In this document: positions 32,814 through 43,945 of the stretch, piece by piece
Layout of the letters: the number at the start of each line of letters is the position of its first letter
Position numbering within the stretch: the stretch's first letter is position 1
The notes under the pieces: model-generated
Told to the model about the DNA's origin: nothing
Database searches by the model: none
What the model saw: only the letters and a program-made list of their open reading frames with translations
Origin: Orientallactaga sibirica
Lineage: Eukaryota > Chordata > Mammalia > Rodentia > Dipodidae
NCBI GenBank assembly: GCA_036365145.1
Contig: JAEOAD010002231.1
Coordinates: 4,815,501-4,879,500 of the forward strand
Direction of reading: 5' to 3'
Length of the DNA: 64,000 nt
Position numbers and translations under genes: made by a program

Positions 32814-33591
32814 CAGGACAAGATTAGGGTTAGCCTTCATGGTGCTCTCTCCAGATTCCTGTGATTTGGGTGTTCCCGCTGCGGGCCTGCTGAAGGATCA
32901 ATGTTTTAGCCTGTTGTTCAGAGTAAAGGTTTTTATAGCATCTTTTCCTTTTGGGTCCCAATTGTATCCCCGCCCCTTGTCCTTCCCCCCACCCTCTCGT
33001 TCCCTCCCACCCTTACCTTCCCCCCATCCCTCCCCCCCTCCCTTGTCTAGTCCTCAGAGTGTTTGTTAGGTTTAGCTGCATGTCACGTAGGTTCAGGTTA
33101 GGAGTGACAGATAAACGAGACCATGCGACGATTATCTTTTTGTTCTTGGGTGAGCTCACTGAGGATGATCTGTTCCATGTTTGACCATTTTTTTTCAAAT
33201 TTCCTTATTTCATCTTTCCTTACTGCTACATAGAATTCCATAGTGTAGATATACCACATCTTTGTTATCCATTCATCTAGTGATGGACACCTGGGTTGAT
33301 TCCAGCTTTGTGCTATTATGAATTGAGCAGCTATAAACATGGTTGAGCAAATGTCTCTGGTCTGAGGTTAGGAGCCTTTAGGGTAAATGCCCAACAAGGG
33401 AATAACTGGGTCCATTGGTAGGTCTATGGTCATCCTTTTCAGGAGTCTCCATATAGCTGTCCATAATGGTTGAACCATTTTACATTCCCACCAGCAGTGA
33501 AAACTTGTTCCTATTTCTCCACAACCTCGCCAGCATTTGTTTTCATTGTTTTTTTTAATGTTAGCCATCCTTACTGGGGTAAGGTGGAAGG
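32547..33591 (-). mobile_element. L1 LINE, inverted 5' segment of a twin-primed insertion
   Basis: Minus-strand L1 from the ORF2 C-terminus (right) into the 3' UTR (left), ending in a block equivalent to about position 680 of the reference copy at 263-1592. The plus-strand partner at 33592 starts at about reference position 733, so the two pieces are nearly continuous along L1. See findings for the 14-bp target duplication. Confidence 0.9.
33098..33591 (-). pseudogene. L1 ORF2 C-terminal remnant
   Basis: Encodes the C-terminal part of L1 ORF2, the reverse transcriptase/endonuclease protein that drives retrotransposition. Visible marks are the Cys-rich stretch CWRGCGEIGTSFHCWWEC, then PLWTAIWRLLKRMTIDLP, a PVIPLLGIYP motif and MWYIYTMEFYVAVRKDEI, ending MVSFICHS. 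An in-frame stop after GIYPKGS (near 33368) interrupts the frame, and everything N-terminal, including endonuclease and RT core, is absent through truncation. It is not functional. Confidence 0.9.
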
Positions 33592-34465
33592 TCAGTCCCC
33601 AGACAGTTAGCTAGTCTAGTACCAGAGGGTGCTACACGAGCAACTGGGGGAAAATGTCCGACAATGGTCCAAACAACTTGAAGTCTAAGATACCCAGCAG
33701 GAAACAACTTGACGTAATGCTCATACAAGTGCAGTAGTGGCAAACAGCCATGGTGGGTAACCAACTGCTCTTGATTTGGCTAACAGATCCACTCAGTGGA
33801 ATGCAACTCATTGCTGGAACTGAGAAATAAGTCAAAACCAGGTACAAAAAATAAGCTCAGTCTCCAAGAGCAAGATACCACCAAATGTGGGCTAGAAGAG
33901 AGCCAACGCATACAAAATTCCCTCCAAAACATAGATGGTCATCCCTTCTACCTAGTACTAACTTTTCTCTCCATTGGAGAATTTGCTTATTTTTTTTCAG
34001 GTGGACAACAAACCTGAAGGGACGATCAGCTAACCACACCTCACCAGGGCCCCAGCTGAAACCATAGAACAACGCAGGGGAAGGGCAAGAGTTCAGCGTT
34101 CATGGCGATCACGACACCAGAAAAAGGCTGAAGGAGATAAACACAGAAAACATCCAACTCCAACTAAGCCAGATATCCAGAGACACAGAGGCTCTCAAAA
34201 ACCTCATCACTGAAAAAGAACTAAAATGACCCCAATGTGGCTCAGGGAAACTCGCGGAATAGGGGGCGGAAAGATTGTTAGAGTCACAAGTTGGGGCATT
34301 ATGCACAGAGACTGGGGCCTACACCCCAGAACTCTGGACTAATCTCACAATGCACAACCCACATTCCCCATTGATGAGGGTCCCTTTGAAAGTGGGAGAA
34401 CAGGGAGGAGGACAATGGAACCAATACTATGAATGTAAAATCAGAATAATATAAATAAATAAAAA
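33592..34465 (+). mobile_element. L1 LINE 3' UTR, direct segment of a twin-primed insertion
   Basis: Plus-strand L1 3' UTR from GGTCAGTCCCCAGACAGTTA to the A-rich tail (34449-34470). It follows the inverted segment directly. Confidence 0.92.
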
Positions 34466-34780
34466 AAAAAACTGGTCTAGCCAACACCTTGACTTTGACC
34501 TTATGAGACCCTAAACAGAGAACTCAACTAAGAGTTTTTGGACTTCTGATCTATAGAACTATAAACTATCAATCAATAGGAGTGTTGAAAATTGGGAGGT
34601 TGTGGCCAGTCATTTTGCCATGCTAAAGAATACCTCAATGTGCAGAGAGTTTCAGCTCAAAAGATGATTGTGGTTGTTCTTGTTGACTGGGTCTCATAGT
34701 TAGATGGGGTAATTAATGCTCTTATAACCTCAAAATCTACCAGAGTTTCTATGCCAAATACATTAAGAAACTTCATTGTA

Positions 34781-34936
34781 AGCCGGGCATGGTGGCGCAT
34801 GCCTTTAATCCCAGCACTTGGGAGGCAGAGGTTGGAGGATCGCCAAGAGTTCAAGGCCACCCTGAGACTACATAGTGAATTCCAGGTCAGCCTGAGCTAG
34901 AGTGAGACCCTACCTCAAAAAAACCAAAACCAAAAC

Positions 34937-34982
<46 letters not shown>

Positions 34983-35007
34983 CAAGAAAAGAAAAAAGAA
35001 AAAAAGA
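34781..35007 (+). mobile_element. B1-like SINE, young-looking, long A tail
   Basis: AGCCGGGCATGGTGGCGCAT start with preserved CpGs, then CCTTTAATCCCAGCACTTGG, GACTACATAGTGAATTCCAG and a tail with an A41 run at 34940-34980. AAGAAACTTCATTGTA occurs at 34765-34780 and 35008-35023, a perfect 16-bp target-site duplication. Low divergence and the long tail suggest recent insertion. Confidence 0.97.
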
Positions 35008-35023
35008 AAGAAACTTCATTGTA

Positions 35024-36617
35024 ATGGAAAATTAAGATTTTTTTTTCAAATCAGAGGAATAATAGAAGAGTATAATTTGAGTTCTCTTTAATGTGAAGTT
35101 AAGTCATAAATTGGATTTGAGGTGCAATAAATTTAATATAGCCCTACTAGATGGGAATGTGTTAAAATAACTTGAATAACAGGTGACAAAGACTCAGATC
35201 TGGGTAATAAAAATGGTATTGTATAAAATGTATGCCAATGAAAATATTTTCTAATATTGCTGAACTTCAAATTAAAATAGCTTTCTAAGTGGAAATGTTT
35301 TGTGTGCAGTTAATGACATGAAACAAGGACTCGTGGAAAGATGAACAAGGATAGAAAGAAGTGCTTTATCATAATCAGTATTATGAGTATGGTGATAAGT
35401 GTAATTAGAGAAGATTTTTCAGGGAGTGGGGTACAGGGGAATGAGAATGAAACTTTGAAGGTTTATGACAGACAGAGCACAGTATAAAGAAAATCCAGAA
35501 ACAAAATAAGACAGAAAATAGGCTGTCAGAATGAACAGATTTCACAAATGGCCACTGAAGCAGGATGGAGTAAAGGGAAGATGAGACTTTCCATGCCCAG
35601 GTGAGTATGGACCTGGAAACCCCACTTCCTTCCATCTATACTGTTATACTTCTTATCAGAGTGCTCTCTTCTGACTTCTCTCTACAATGTTGTCACATGA
35701 GTTAATGACCATGTTAGATGTTTCCGTAACTTTGAGATTGTTTGCATTAGTTGACATGCCTCCCTCTTGGACTCAATGTCTCAGATAATTTTTATTTGTA
35801 CCACAATAGAATTGATTAAATTTTAAAGATTGGAACATTTCTCTGGCCATTCTGAGTGGTTCTCAAGGTAAAATATAGCAGCCAGAAGAAAAAAAAAAGT
35901 TTAATAATAGTGGCTAAAAATCAACTTGTCAACATTGTTTTGGAAGAAACCATCTATTGATACAATAATTAAAAAGAAAATGCATTGAGTGATCAATAAT
36001 CCACTGTAATACTATTTTGTATCATTTAATTTGTCAGGGAATTAAAAATGTCCAATATGAAGCTGAATTTGGTACATAATGTTTGGGAAATGTAGAACCA
36101 AGGTTCAGCAAGTTTTGACAACACATTTCTTATTTATGTTTGCTTGGAATATCAGTAATAATTCCAATGTTATTCATCTGACCAAGGAGAAAAAAATCTA
36201 CCACAAGAACACTAGGTTGAAGATGCTATTGACATTGTGGGGATTCCTATAATCAGGACCACAATCATCGATCTCATCCACATGTATTGAGTTCTTACTC
36301 TGGGCTGGGTTTTATGATGACCAGAATATGAAACCCTGTTTTCAGGAAGTTTACATTTAAGGTTTGGGGAAGAAAAAGTTAAATATGAGAATAAAATACT
36401 TTCAAGTACTGAAATAATTGACATCACTTTCAATGCAAATGGCTTTTTCATGCTTTGTAAATTTATTCTAACATTTCATTTTCTATTTCACACCAAACAT
36501 TGCCCATGAACTTTGAACCCTGGCTCAAAATTGGATCTTTATTACTTTGCTTCTTGATAACAATTTACCCTTAATCTAGAGATGCACTTCATGGTCAAAT
36601 GTCCTACCCTCAAAAGA
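35024..36617. other. Unique sequence with an ancient-repeat trace
   Basis: 36265-36450 (ATGTATTGAGTTCTTACTCT, CAGGAAGTTTACATTTAAGG) resembles the ancient repeat seen at 19680 and 23240. The rest is unrecognised. The frame at 35405-35635 has no recognisable domain. Confidence 0.5.
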
Positions 36618-37372
36618 TAGTCTTTTTAAAATTAATTAATTTATTTTATTAGTTATGCTCATAATGTGAATACATTCATGTTGGTGCCATCAATATCCTC
36701 CTCCCTGTCCTCCCCCTTCTGAAGGGACCTTCCTTGTTGGGGATGTGGGTTGTGCATTGTGGTGGTAGCCATCAGTTATGTGGAAGAGGACATGTCTTTG
36801 TGCATAATGACCCAACTGTGGCTCTAACAATCTTTCCACCCCCTCTTCCACAAATTTCCCTGAATCATATTGGGTTCATTTTAGGTCTACTTCAGTGATG
36901 AAGTCTTGGGAGCCAGCCTCTGTATCTCTGGATATCTGGTTTAGTAGGAGTTGAGCGTTCTCTGTGTCTATCTACTTCAGCCTTGTGTTGGTGTCAAGTT
37001 CACCAAGAAAGCTGCACTGTTGCTCATTCCCCCCATTACTCTATGATTTCAGCTGGGGCCCTGGTGAGGTGCCATAGGCTGAGCCTCTCCTCAGGTTCTG
37101 CATCCGTCTGAAAAAGAGAAGCAAATTCTTCAATGGAGAGAGAAGTCAGCACCTGATAAATGGGATAACAATTATTGTTTTAGAAAGAATTTTATAGGTG
37201 TAGGCCCTCTTGTAGTCCAAGACTGGTGGGAGCCTGATATTGGAGAGTGAGCTCATTTTTGGATATGGTTCTGACTTGTTTCCCAGTTCCAGCTATGAGT
37301 TCCATCCCACTGAGTGGATCTGTTAGCCAAATCAAGAGTAGTTGGTTACCAACTATGATTGTGTGCCACTGT
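36618..37372 (-). mobile_element. L1 LINE 3' UTR, minus, part of an inverted/direct composite
   Basis: T/A-rich left end (polyA on the minus strand), then the minus-strand L1 3' UTR up to a block equivalent to about reference position 890. It meets a plus-strand ORF2 segment at about 37373. Confidence 0.88.
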
Positions 37373-37757
37373 TGCACTACAACCATTATGGAAAGCAATA
37401 TGGAGACTCCTAAAAAGGTTGACTATAGAGTTACCAACAGATCCAGTTATTCCCTTACAGGGCATTTACCCTAAAAACGCCAAGCTTCATTTGAGAGAGA
37501 TTTGCTCAACCATGTTTATAGCTGCTCAATTCATAATAGCTAAAAGCTGGAATCAACCCAGATGTCCATCATTAGGTGAATGGATAACCAAGATGTGGTA
37601 TATCTACACTATGGAATTCTACACAGCAGTAAGGAAAAATGACACAAAATTTGAAGGAAAACGGTTGAACTTGGAACAGATCATTCTCAGTGAGCTCACT
37701 CAATCACAGAGAGATAATTGCTGCATGGTCTCACTCATCTATGGCTCCTATGTCTGA
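37373..37757 (+). pseudogene. L1 ORF2 C-terminal remnant, open to the stop
   Basis: The last ~128 codons of L1 ORF2 with no internal stop. Motifs in order are MWKAIWRLLKRLTIELP-like (aa 11-27 of the frame), PVIPLQGIYP, TMFIAAQFIIAKSWNQP, MWYIYTMEFYTAVRKND and LSELTQSQRDNCCMVSL. The frame opens in the adjoining inverted 3' UTR (37359), so its first codons are not ORF2. All catalytic domains are missing. Confidence 0.9.
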
Positions 37758-38082
37758 GATGCTGACATACCCAATGAGCATCTTGAAGACTGGACAATAG
37801 GGAGGGTGGGATAGGAGGGGAGGGTAAGGATGGGGGAGGACACAGAATGGAACCCAAATGGAAATGGTACCATAAAATCCTATATCCTGAAAGACAGACT
37901 AAAAGGTTGACCCTTCATCAGGTCCTTAGAGGGAACATCTGAATCACAAAGCCCTGGAGATAAGACTAACCCTAATCTTCTCCTGTTTCTCTCTCCCTCC
38001 CTCTTCTCTCTCTGCTCTCTTTCATTTTATATTACCTATCTTTTTCTTACTTCTTTTTCTAAACACAGTTGCCATCAACAAA
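37758..38082 (+). mobile_element. L1 LINE, proximal 3' UTR, plus
   Basis: The G-rich tract GGGAGGGTGGGATAGGAGG follows the ORF2 stop, then ATCCTATATCCTGAAAGACA and a pyrimidine-rich stretch, stopping at a block equivalent to about reference position 530. The distal 3' UTR is missing here but is present, inverted, at 36618-37372. Confidence 0.85.
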
Positions 38083-38100
38083 CTCTTGTCCTATATATTT

Positions 38101-38323
38101 TTAAAAATATTTTATTTGTTTATTTTAATTTATTTATTAGAGAGAGAGAGTGAGAAATAGAGAGAGAGGGAATGGGCACACCAGGGCCTCTAGCCACTCC
38201 AAACGAACTCCAGATGCCTGTGCCACCATGTGCATCTGGCTTATGTGGGAACTGGAGAATCGAACCTGGGTCCTTAGGCTTTGCAGGTAAATACCTTAAC
38301 CACTAAGCCATCTTTCCAGCCCC
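38101..38323 (-). mobile_element. tRNA-derived SINE
   Basis: TTTATTTATTAGAGAGAGAG, CCAGGGCCTCTAGCCACTCC, GGAGAATCGAACCTGGGTCC (good B box) and TTAACCACTAAGCCATC. CTATATATTTTT/CTATATTTTTAAA flanks are a likely imperfect target duplication. Confidence 0.93.
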
Positions 38324-38388
38324 ACTATATTTTTAAATTTTGTAGAAGTACTTCCTTGATTGGTGCACTCTGAGTCTGAAGTGTCTTT

Positions 38389-39095
38389 TTTTAATATATA
38401 TATATTTTTTATTTATATTTTTCTGATTTTACATTCATAGTATTGGTTCTATTATCCTCCTCCCTGTCCTCCCTCTTCCAAAGGGACCCTCATCAATGGG
38501 GAATGTGGGTCATGCATTGTGGGGGTAGTCAAGAGTTCTGGGGGGTAGTCCCCAGTCTCTGTGCATAATGCCCCAACTTGTGACTCCAACAATCTTTCTG
38601 CGCCCCCCTTCTGCGAATTTCCCTGAGCCACATTGGGGTCATTTTAGTTCTGCTTCAGTGATGAGGTTTTGGGAGCCTCTGTGTCTCTGGATATCTGGCT
38701 TAGTTGGAGTTGGATGTTCTCTGTGTTTATCTCCTTCAGCCTTTTTCTGGTGTCGTGATCGCCATGAACGCTGTATTCTTGCCCTTCCCCTGAGTTGTTC
38801 TATGGTTTCAGCTGGGGCCCTGGTGAGGTATGATTAGCTGATCTTCCCTTCAGTTTTGTTGTCCACCTGAAAAAAGATAAGCAAAATTCTCCAACGGAGA
38901 GAGAAGTTAGTACTAGATAGAAGGGATGACCATAGATGCTTTGGAGGGAATTTTATATGTGTTGGCTCTCTTCTAGCCCACATTTGGTAGTATCTTGATC
39001 TTGGAGACTGAGCTCGTTTTTTGTACCTGGTTTTGACTTATTTCCCAGTTCCAGCAATGAGTTCCATTCCACTGAGTGGATCTATTAGCCAAATC
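38389..39095 (-). mobile_element. 5'-truncated L1 LINE, 3' UTR only
   Basis: T-rich left end followed by the minus-strand L1 3' UTR, ending at GGATCTATTAGCCAAATC. AAGTGTCTTT occurs at 38379-38388 and 39096-39105 as a 10-bp target-site duplication. Confidence 0.93.
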
Positions 39096-39105
39096 AAGTG
39101 TCTTT

Positions 39106-39973
39106 AATAACTTTGCACATGTATAGATACTATATTAGCCATTTATTGCTAAAAAGTTTCTATTTAGTTTGTTATATCATAAAGTTTTAGTTTCCCTCAA
39201 AATTTTTGGAAACCATTTGGGCCATGGTGGATGATTTCTTGAATGAGTTGACTCATCTTTTTCCTGTTTCACACATATATACTCCTGAAAGAGATGAATC
39301 ACCAAGAAGAGTGAACCTTGAGCCCAGACTGAAGCTCAGCCAAAGTAAATACCAGACGAAATAAACCAGTGTTTCCTTCAACTGGGTGCCTGGGGGCTGA
39401 CTAAGGGAGGGCTACACATACACAGAAGAGGAAGTGCCAATGACAGAGAGACCCGGACAGCCAATCAAATCATTCTGAATTGGAAAGGCTCAGTGAAAAT
39501 AGGAGAGAGAAATGCCATAAAAATGCATCAAGTTAATTTCACGCTTTTCCACCTTCAACTTTTGCACAAATTAAATTTAATGCTCTTCAGCCTGAGTGGT
39601 CTGCATGCAAAATGGTATCACATGGTTGGGGATTGCAGAGATAAAAAGGGTTCATCATTATTTACAAAATTTAAAGAAAATATTTGTTCTGTAATTATGA
39701 GTAATTTCACAGTCATTAAAAAGCCCCCTTATCCGTTACTTAAATGTACTTACAGCTCACTCATTAAAATTAAACCATTTACTTCTCTGTTATTAAATAC
39801 CAAGTTAAGACAATCAACTAATTCAACCTCTTTTTGGTTTCAATTTCCATGTAAATAAAATGAGGAGTTTTGTTCTCTAGATAATCTCTAGGACACCTTG
39901 TTCTAATGCTTTGCAATCTAAATATGGCCTTCCATGGTGACAGTCCTAACAGAAATGTTAGATTAAAACTGGA
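39106..39973. other. Unique AT-rich sequence, possibly conserved non-coding
   Basis: No repeat recognised. A 121-codon plus-strand frame (39493-39858) has no recognisable domain and a composition expected of AT-rich DNA. TTAATTT/AATTAAATTTAAT-like homeodomain-type motifs are common. Confidence 0.4.
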
Positions 39974-40246
39974 GGGCTAGAGAGATAGCTTAGAGGTTAA
40001 GGCGTTTACCTGAGAAGCCTAAGGACTTATGTTCGACTCTTCAAATCCCATGAAAGCTGGATGCACAAGGTGATGCATGTGCAAGGTCACACATGTGCAT
40101 CAGGTGTCACATGTGTCTGGAATTTGATTACAGTGGCTGGAGGTCATGATATGCCAATTCTCTCTCTTTCTCTCTCTCACTTACTCTTGCTCTCTTGCAT
40201 AAAAAAAAGGACAGTCTGTTGGCTTTCCTCAAAAAAAAAAAAAAAA
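39974..40246 (+). mobile_element. tRNA-derived SINE
   Basis: GGGCTAGAGAGATAGCTTAG start, TTCGACTCTTCAAATCCC, a duplicated CACATGTGCATCAGGTGTCACATG middle (long-middle form) and a CT-rich/A-rich tail. Confidence 0.9.
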
Positions 40247-40258
40247 CTGCATAGCACA

Positions 40259-40480
40259 GGAGGAATGGAAAGATTAGTCAGTGGTTAAGGCACTTGTCTA
40301 CAAAGGCCATGGACCCAGGTTCACTTCCCCAGTACCCACATAAAGCCTGATGCACAAGGTGGCGTATGTGTCTAGAGTTCCTTTGCAGTGGCTAGAGGCC
40401 CTGGAGTGCTCAGTCTCTCCCTCTCTTTTTCTCTTCCTCTTTTTCTCTCTATATAAAATAAACAAATATAATTTTAAAAA
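40259..40480 (+). mobile_element. tRNA-derived SINE, diverged
   Basis: AAGATTAGTCAGTGGTTAAG, AGGTTCACTTCCCCAGTACC, GATGCACAAGGTGGCGTATG and GGCTAGAGGCCCTGG, then a CT-rich tract and an A-rich tail. In tandem behind another copy. Confidence 0.88.
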
Positions 40481-41719
40481 ATTTCATAGGACACGGGCAT
40501 GGTTTATGTTATACAAGCAGGAGAGAATAGACACATTTCCGATATTTAGGAAAAGGGCTGAAGCCAGTTTTCTGTGCAAGATGGAACAAACTTAAATTAA
40601 CTGCACCAACAAAAGATAGCCCCAAGCAGTAAGTAATTTGTTTTACCCGGACATATGTGTGAGAAAATCAAACTAATCCTAAATATGCCACTCGCCTACC
40701 ACAGACCCTTGAAGAAGTTTTGGAAGTAGAAGAAGTCTTTCTTCTTGATCATTTACTTCAGGCATAAGGAGGTGAAATAATCCATAAAAACTAGAAAGGG
40801 TTAATGTTGGGGTGGGTAGGGAGGAGAGTCTCAGGACAAGGAGCCTGCAAAGTAGGCAAAAATCCATTATTTCTCATTTGTTTTTTATCACATTTCCTTC
40901 TTTTTATCACAATTCCTTCTGCTGGTAATGCTCCAAGGACATTTTGCTTTTTTTTGTTCCATAAGTTGGTTCCATAATAATATATTCTATAATACAATAT
41001 TTCATAGCCTAGATGTGGGAGTACCTGCCTGGTAGCTCTGGGAAGAACTTTTCTTGGTAAATCCGGATCAACCCAGAAGTCTGGGGATGCTGAGTAAAAG
41101 TGAGAGTGAGGCATCTGTGTTGTTTGACTGGTGCTGGTGCTCTCACTGGATTGGACTTCTTTTGAGATAATGTCTCTCTTTCTAATGGGCAAAGAGGTAC
41201 TGAAAACCTTTCTTATGTTTGGAGAAGAGATGCAAAGACATTGGAGATAGAAATGGCAGAACTGGGTTGTCATAGTCATCATCGCCTTTTACCAGTCATG
41301 AAGATGACACTCTTGTTTGAGAGCAGAGAGACCATATTGATGTCCATTCATTGTGTCACAGAGGTGTGGAAAGTGTGTGCTTAACTCAAGCTGAAGTGAG
41401 TATTCCCTGGATGGTGCCTGAAGGGGCTTGATAATTTTTGTTCACCACAGCATCCCTATAGAGTGTGACATGAATCTCAAAGATCTTATCTCTTCAGTAG
41501 AAATTATAGTGAACACATGTGTTCTTGCCTTGGGCAATCTAGGAATTGGTGGATTGTTTTTTTCTCTAGTTCAGGCAAAATGTCTTTGAGAAATACTATT
41601 TTATTTTCCCCTGAATATTATTATTATTTTTCTATTTGCCTTCTAAGCTGTCCTTTAAAGGCCTGCATTTAAGCTAATGTCTAGACTTCTTTCTGCTGTA
41701 ATCCATTGTCCCTCTACCC
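40481..41719. other. Unique sequence with the longest open frame in the window
   Basis: The minus-strand frame 40791-41282 is 163 codons. I recognise no domain, the composition is Ser/Thr/Pro-rich at the start and basic in the middle, and no paralogue is visible here. It could be chance or an unrecognised pseudogene. Confidence 0.35.
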
Positions 41720-42080
41720 AACTTCTCAGTCTCCAGGCACTCTCCTCCTCTCTCTCTCTCTCTCTCTCTCTTCTTTCCCATCCTTAGCCCCACCTCATGG
41801 ATTAGTGAGCACTTTTAGCATGTCTTTTAGAAATTGCGGAGAAACTTCTGTGAAGTCTTTTCTGCTTGCCCCAGAAATGTTTGTTACTGCCTAAGGTAGC
41901 ATGGAAACCTCCCATCAACATTTATCTACTTGTACTCTGCTTATCAGCTCACATCTGTTTCTCCCCCTAAACCATGAGATCCTTAAGGGCATGACTGTGA
42001 GTTTGTTAACTCTGTATCCCTAGCGTCTAACTTAGTACCTAGACACTCAATAAATATTTGATAAATGAATCAAAAACAGG
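41720..42080 (+). mobile_element. L2 LINE 3' part
   Basis: ACTTCTGTGAAGTCTTTTCT (L2 'CTTCC-tgaAGTCTTCCCTGA' block), CCATGAGATCCTTAAGGGCA and TAGTACCTAGACACTCAATAAATA, then ATAAATGAATCAA. A good L2 3' end. A (CT)n tract at 41741-41770 lies within. Confidence 0.65.
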
Positions 42081-43049
42081 AGAAAAGAGTAGGAGGAAGT
42101 AGAGGGCAGCATAGAAGAATTAGAGTGAACATCTAAACGGCAGCATGAAAGGCTGTCAACTATCCCACTGTCCCTCCTCACTTCCCCTGGGGAAACAGCA
42201 GCAGGAAGTTTTAATGCGGACAACATGAGGCAGCTTTGAAGCAAAAATGGGTCTGGTCAACAGGACGCAGTAAAATGAGCGGAATCATTGGTCTGGCAGA
42301 TTCGGGCTGAGGCGACAGTGGTTTTTGTCTAGTATTTGTTGAAATACAGGCGATTTTGAAAGCATTTACGTATGTCTTTGACATGACAATCTGCAGGAAA
42401 TGGTTATGATAATGAGTTACAATTTATGACTTATCTTTCATGTTAGGCAGTTGTTTACATTATTGGCAATCATTTTGAGTACCCTATATCATTGTTATTA
42501 TATTATATGTGAGGAAGCAAAAAAAAAAAAAAACTGTGAAAGTTTAAGTATTTCAAAGTAGGTCATGCAACTGTTAAGTTTTGGAGTAATGCAAACTGGC
42601 TATGTCAGTTGAAGACCAAAGCCAGAGGGTTATCCATAGAACATTTCCTACCATCACCTGGAAGGAGTGCATTTCCTCTGATGTGTGACCAACGAGGCCC
42701 CTGCTAATTCCAAGAATCACAGGACTCTTATGATTTCTTGCTTTGTGCCAGAAGGGTTTCATTGTCCTTAATCATTTCCTAACAGTGTGATGGAAGTTTG
42801 TAAGGCTACATTTTGCCAGAACTAACAACCTTAAAGTACCCCAGAAACTTTGGCTTACAGGAGCATTGCTATGCCATCACTCCAGTGGCTGGTTTAGAAC
42901 TCGAGGAACATAAAGTAACTTATGCCTCAAGTTCCTGTTTGCTCAGCCAAAGTCCATATAGCGTTCTATGATGCCCATCTCCTTTCTTATGCACTCATTT
43001 TAATAATGCACTTTGTTTTCCCAGGATAATTCTTCCATTTAATTCTCTA
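42081..43049. other. Unique sequence with a CpG-enriched block
   Basis: 42130-42350 keeps about eight CpGs (AAACGGC, TGCGGAC, GGACGC, AGCGGAA, TTCGGGC, GGCGAC, GGCGATT, TACGTA) against a nearly CpG-free background. The AGGAAGT in it is an ETS-type site. No coding pattern. Confidence 0.4.
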
Positions 43050-43089
43050 ATATTTTTAAAAATTTATTTGCAAAAGCTTAGCAAAAGAA

Positions 43090-43159
<70 letters not shown>

Positions 43160-43319
43160 AATATGAATGAGCATGCCAGGGCCTCTTGTCATTGCAAATG
43201 AACTCTCAGTGCAAGCATCACTTTGGGCACCTGGTTTTATTTGGGTACTGGGGCTCAAGCCTGAGCTGACAGTCTTTGAAAGCACGTGCCTTTGATCACT
43301 GAGCCTTATCTCCAGTCCC
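43050..43319 (-). mobile_element. tRNA-derived SINE with expanded CA/GA tract
   Basis: Tail tract of (CA)n (43092-43123) and (GA)n (43124-43153), GCCAGGGCCTCTTGTCATTG, then a diverged head ending GAGCCTTATCTCCAGTCCC. Confidence 0.88.
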
Positions 43320-43748
43320 TCTTCCATTTCTTTATTTCCAATAACTTCCTTTCTTTCCCTGAGACCTCCATTTATGGCATAGTGAGCTTCCCACACCCAC
43401 ATCTCTTTCCTAGAAAACTTGATTCTTCCTAGTTATTGGAAGCCTGATTTCTTCTGTAGGACAGAAATATTTTCCCTGTCCTTGGGGGACATGGATTATT
43501 TCCCCAGTTCTTAAGAGGTAAGGAATGGGTAGTCTTTTCTCTTAAGTCTCCATCACCACAATGGAGCTACATTTTCTCAACCTTTGCTTACAAATCATAT
43601 TGCTATTTCCTCATCTCTGTTCACTGTGAGGTCCTCTTTTCATGGGAAGATCTCGGCTGCTACTAAAAGTCCTTTTCTTCTTCATTGATACCTTTTGATT
43701 GCTGAGATTTGGATTGGTTTCTACCATTTTTACATTGTGCTTTCTAAA
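43320..43748. other. Unique sequence, nothing recognised
   Basis: No repeat or gene recognised. AAGAGGTAAGG at about 43515 resembles a splice donor, but no matching acceptor or frame supports an exon. Confidence 0.5.
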
Positions 43749-43945
43749 AATGTTTTTTTTTTTATTTTTTATGCAAATGGAGAGAGAGAGAAAGGGAGAG
43801 AGAATGAGAATGGGCCCACCTCCTGCTGCTGCAAATGAACTTCAGACACACTTTGCATCTGGCTTCCTGTGGATACTGGGGAATTGAACCCAGGCTGTCA
43901 GGCTTTGCAAACAAGCACCCAAGCCACTGAACCATCTCTCCAGCA
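43749..43945 (-). mobile_element. tRNA-derived SINE
   Basis: T-rich end, GA-rich tract, CTGCTGCAAATGAACTTCAG, GGGGAATTGAACCCAGG and an AACCATCTCTCCAGCAC end. Confidence 0.9.

Larger units (their letters stand above)
32400..34585 (+). mobile_element. Ancient MaLR/MLT1-like LTR split by an L1 insertion
   Basis: The left piece (to 32546: CAATAACCTGAATGAGTTTG) and right piece (from 34480: CCAACACCTTGACTTTGACC, TTATGAGACCCTAAACAGAG, TGGACTTCTGATCTATAGAAC) are collinear when the L1 at 32547-34465 and one target copy are removed. This gives the expected ancient LTR block order. Confidence 0.65.
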
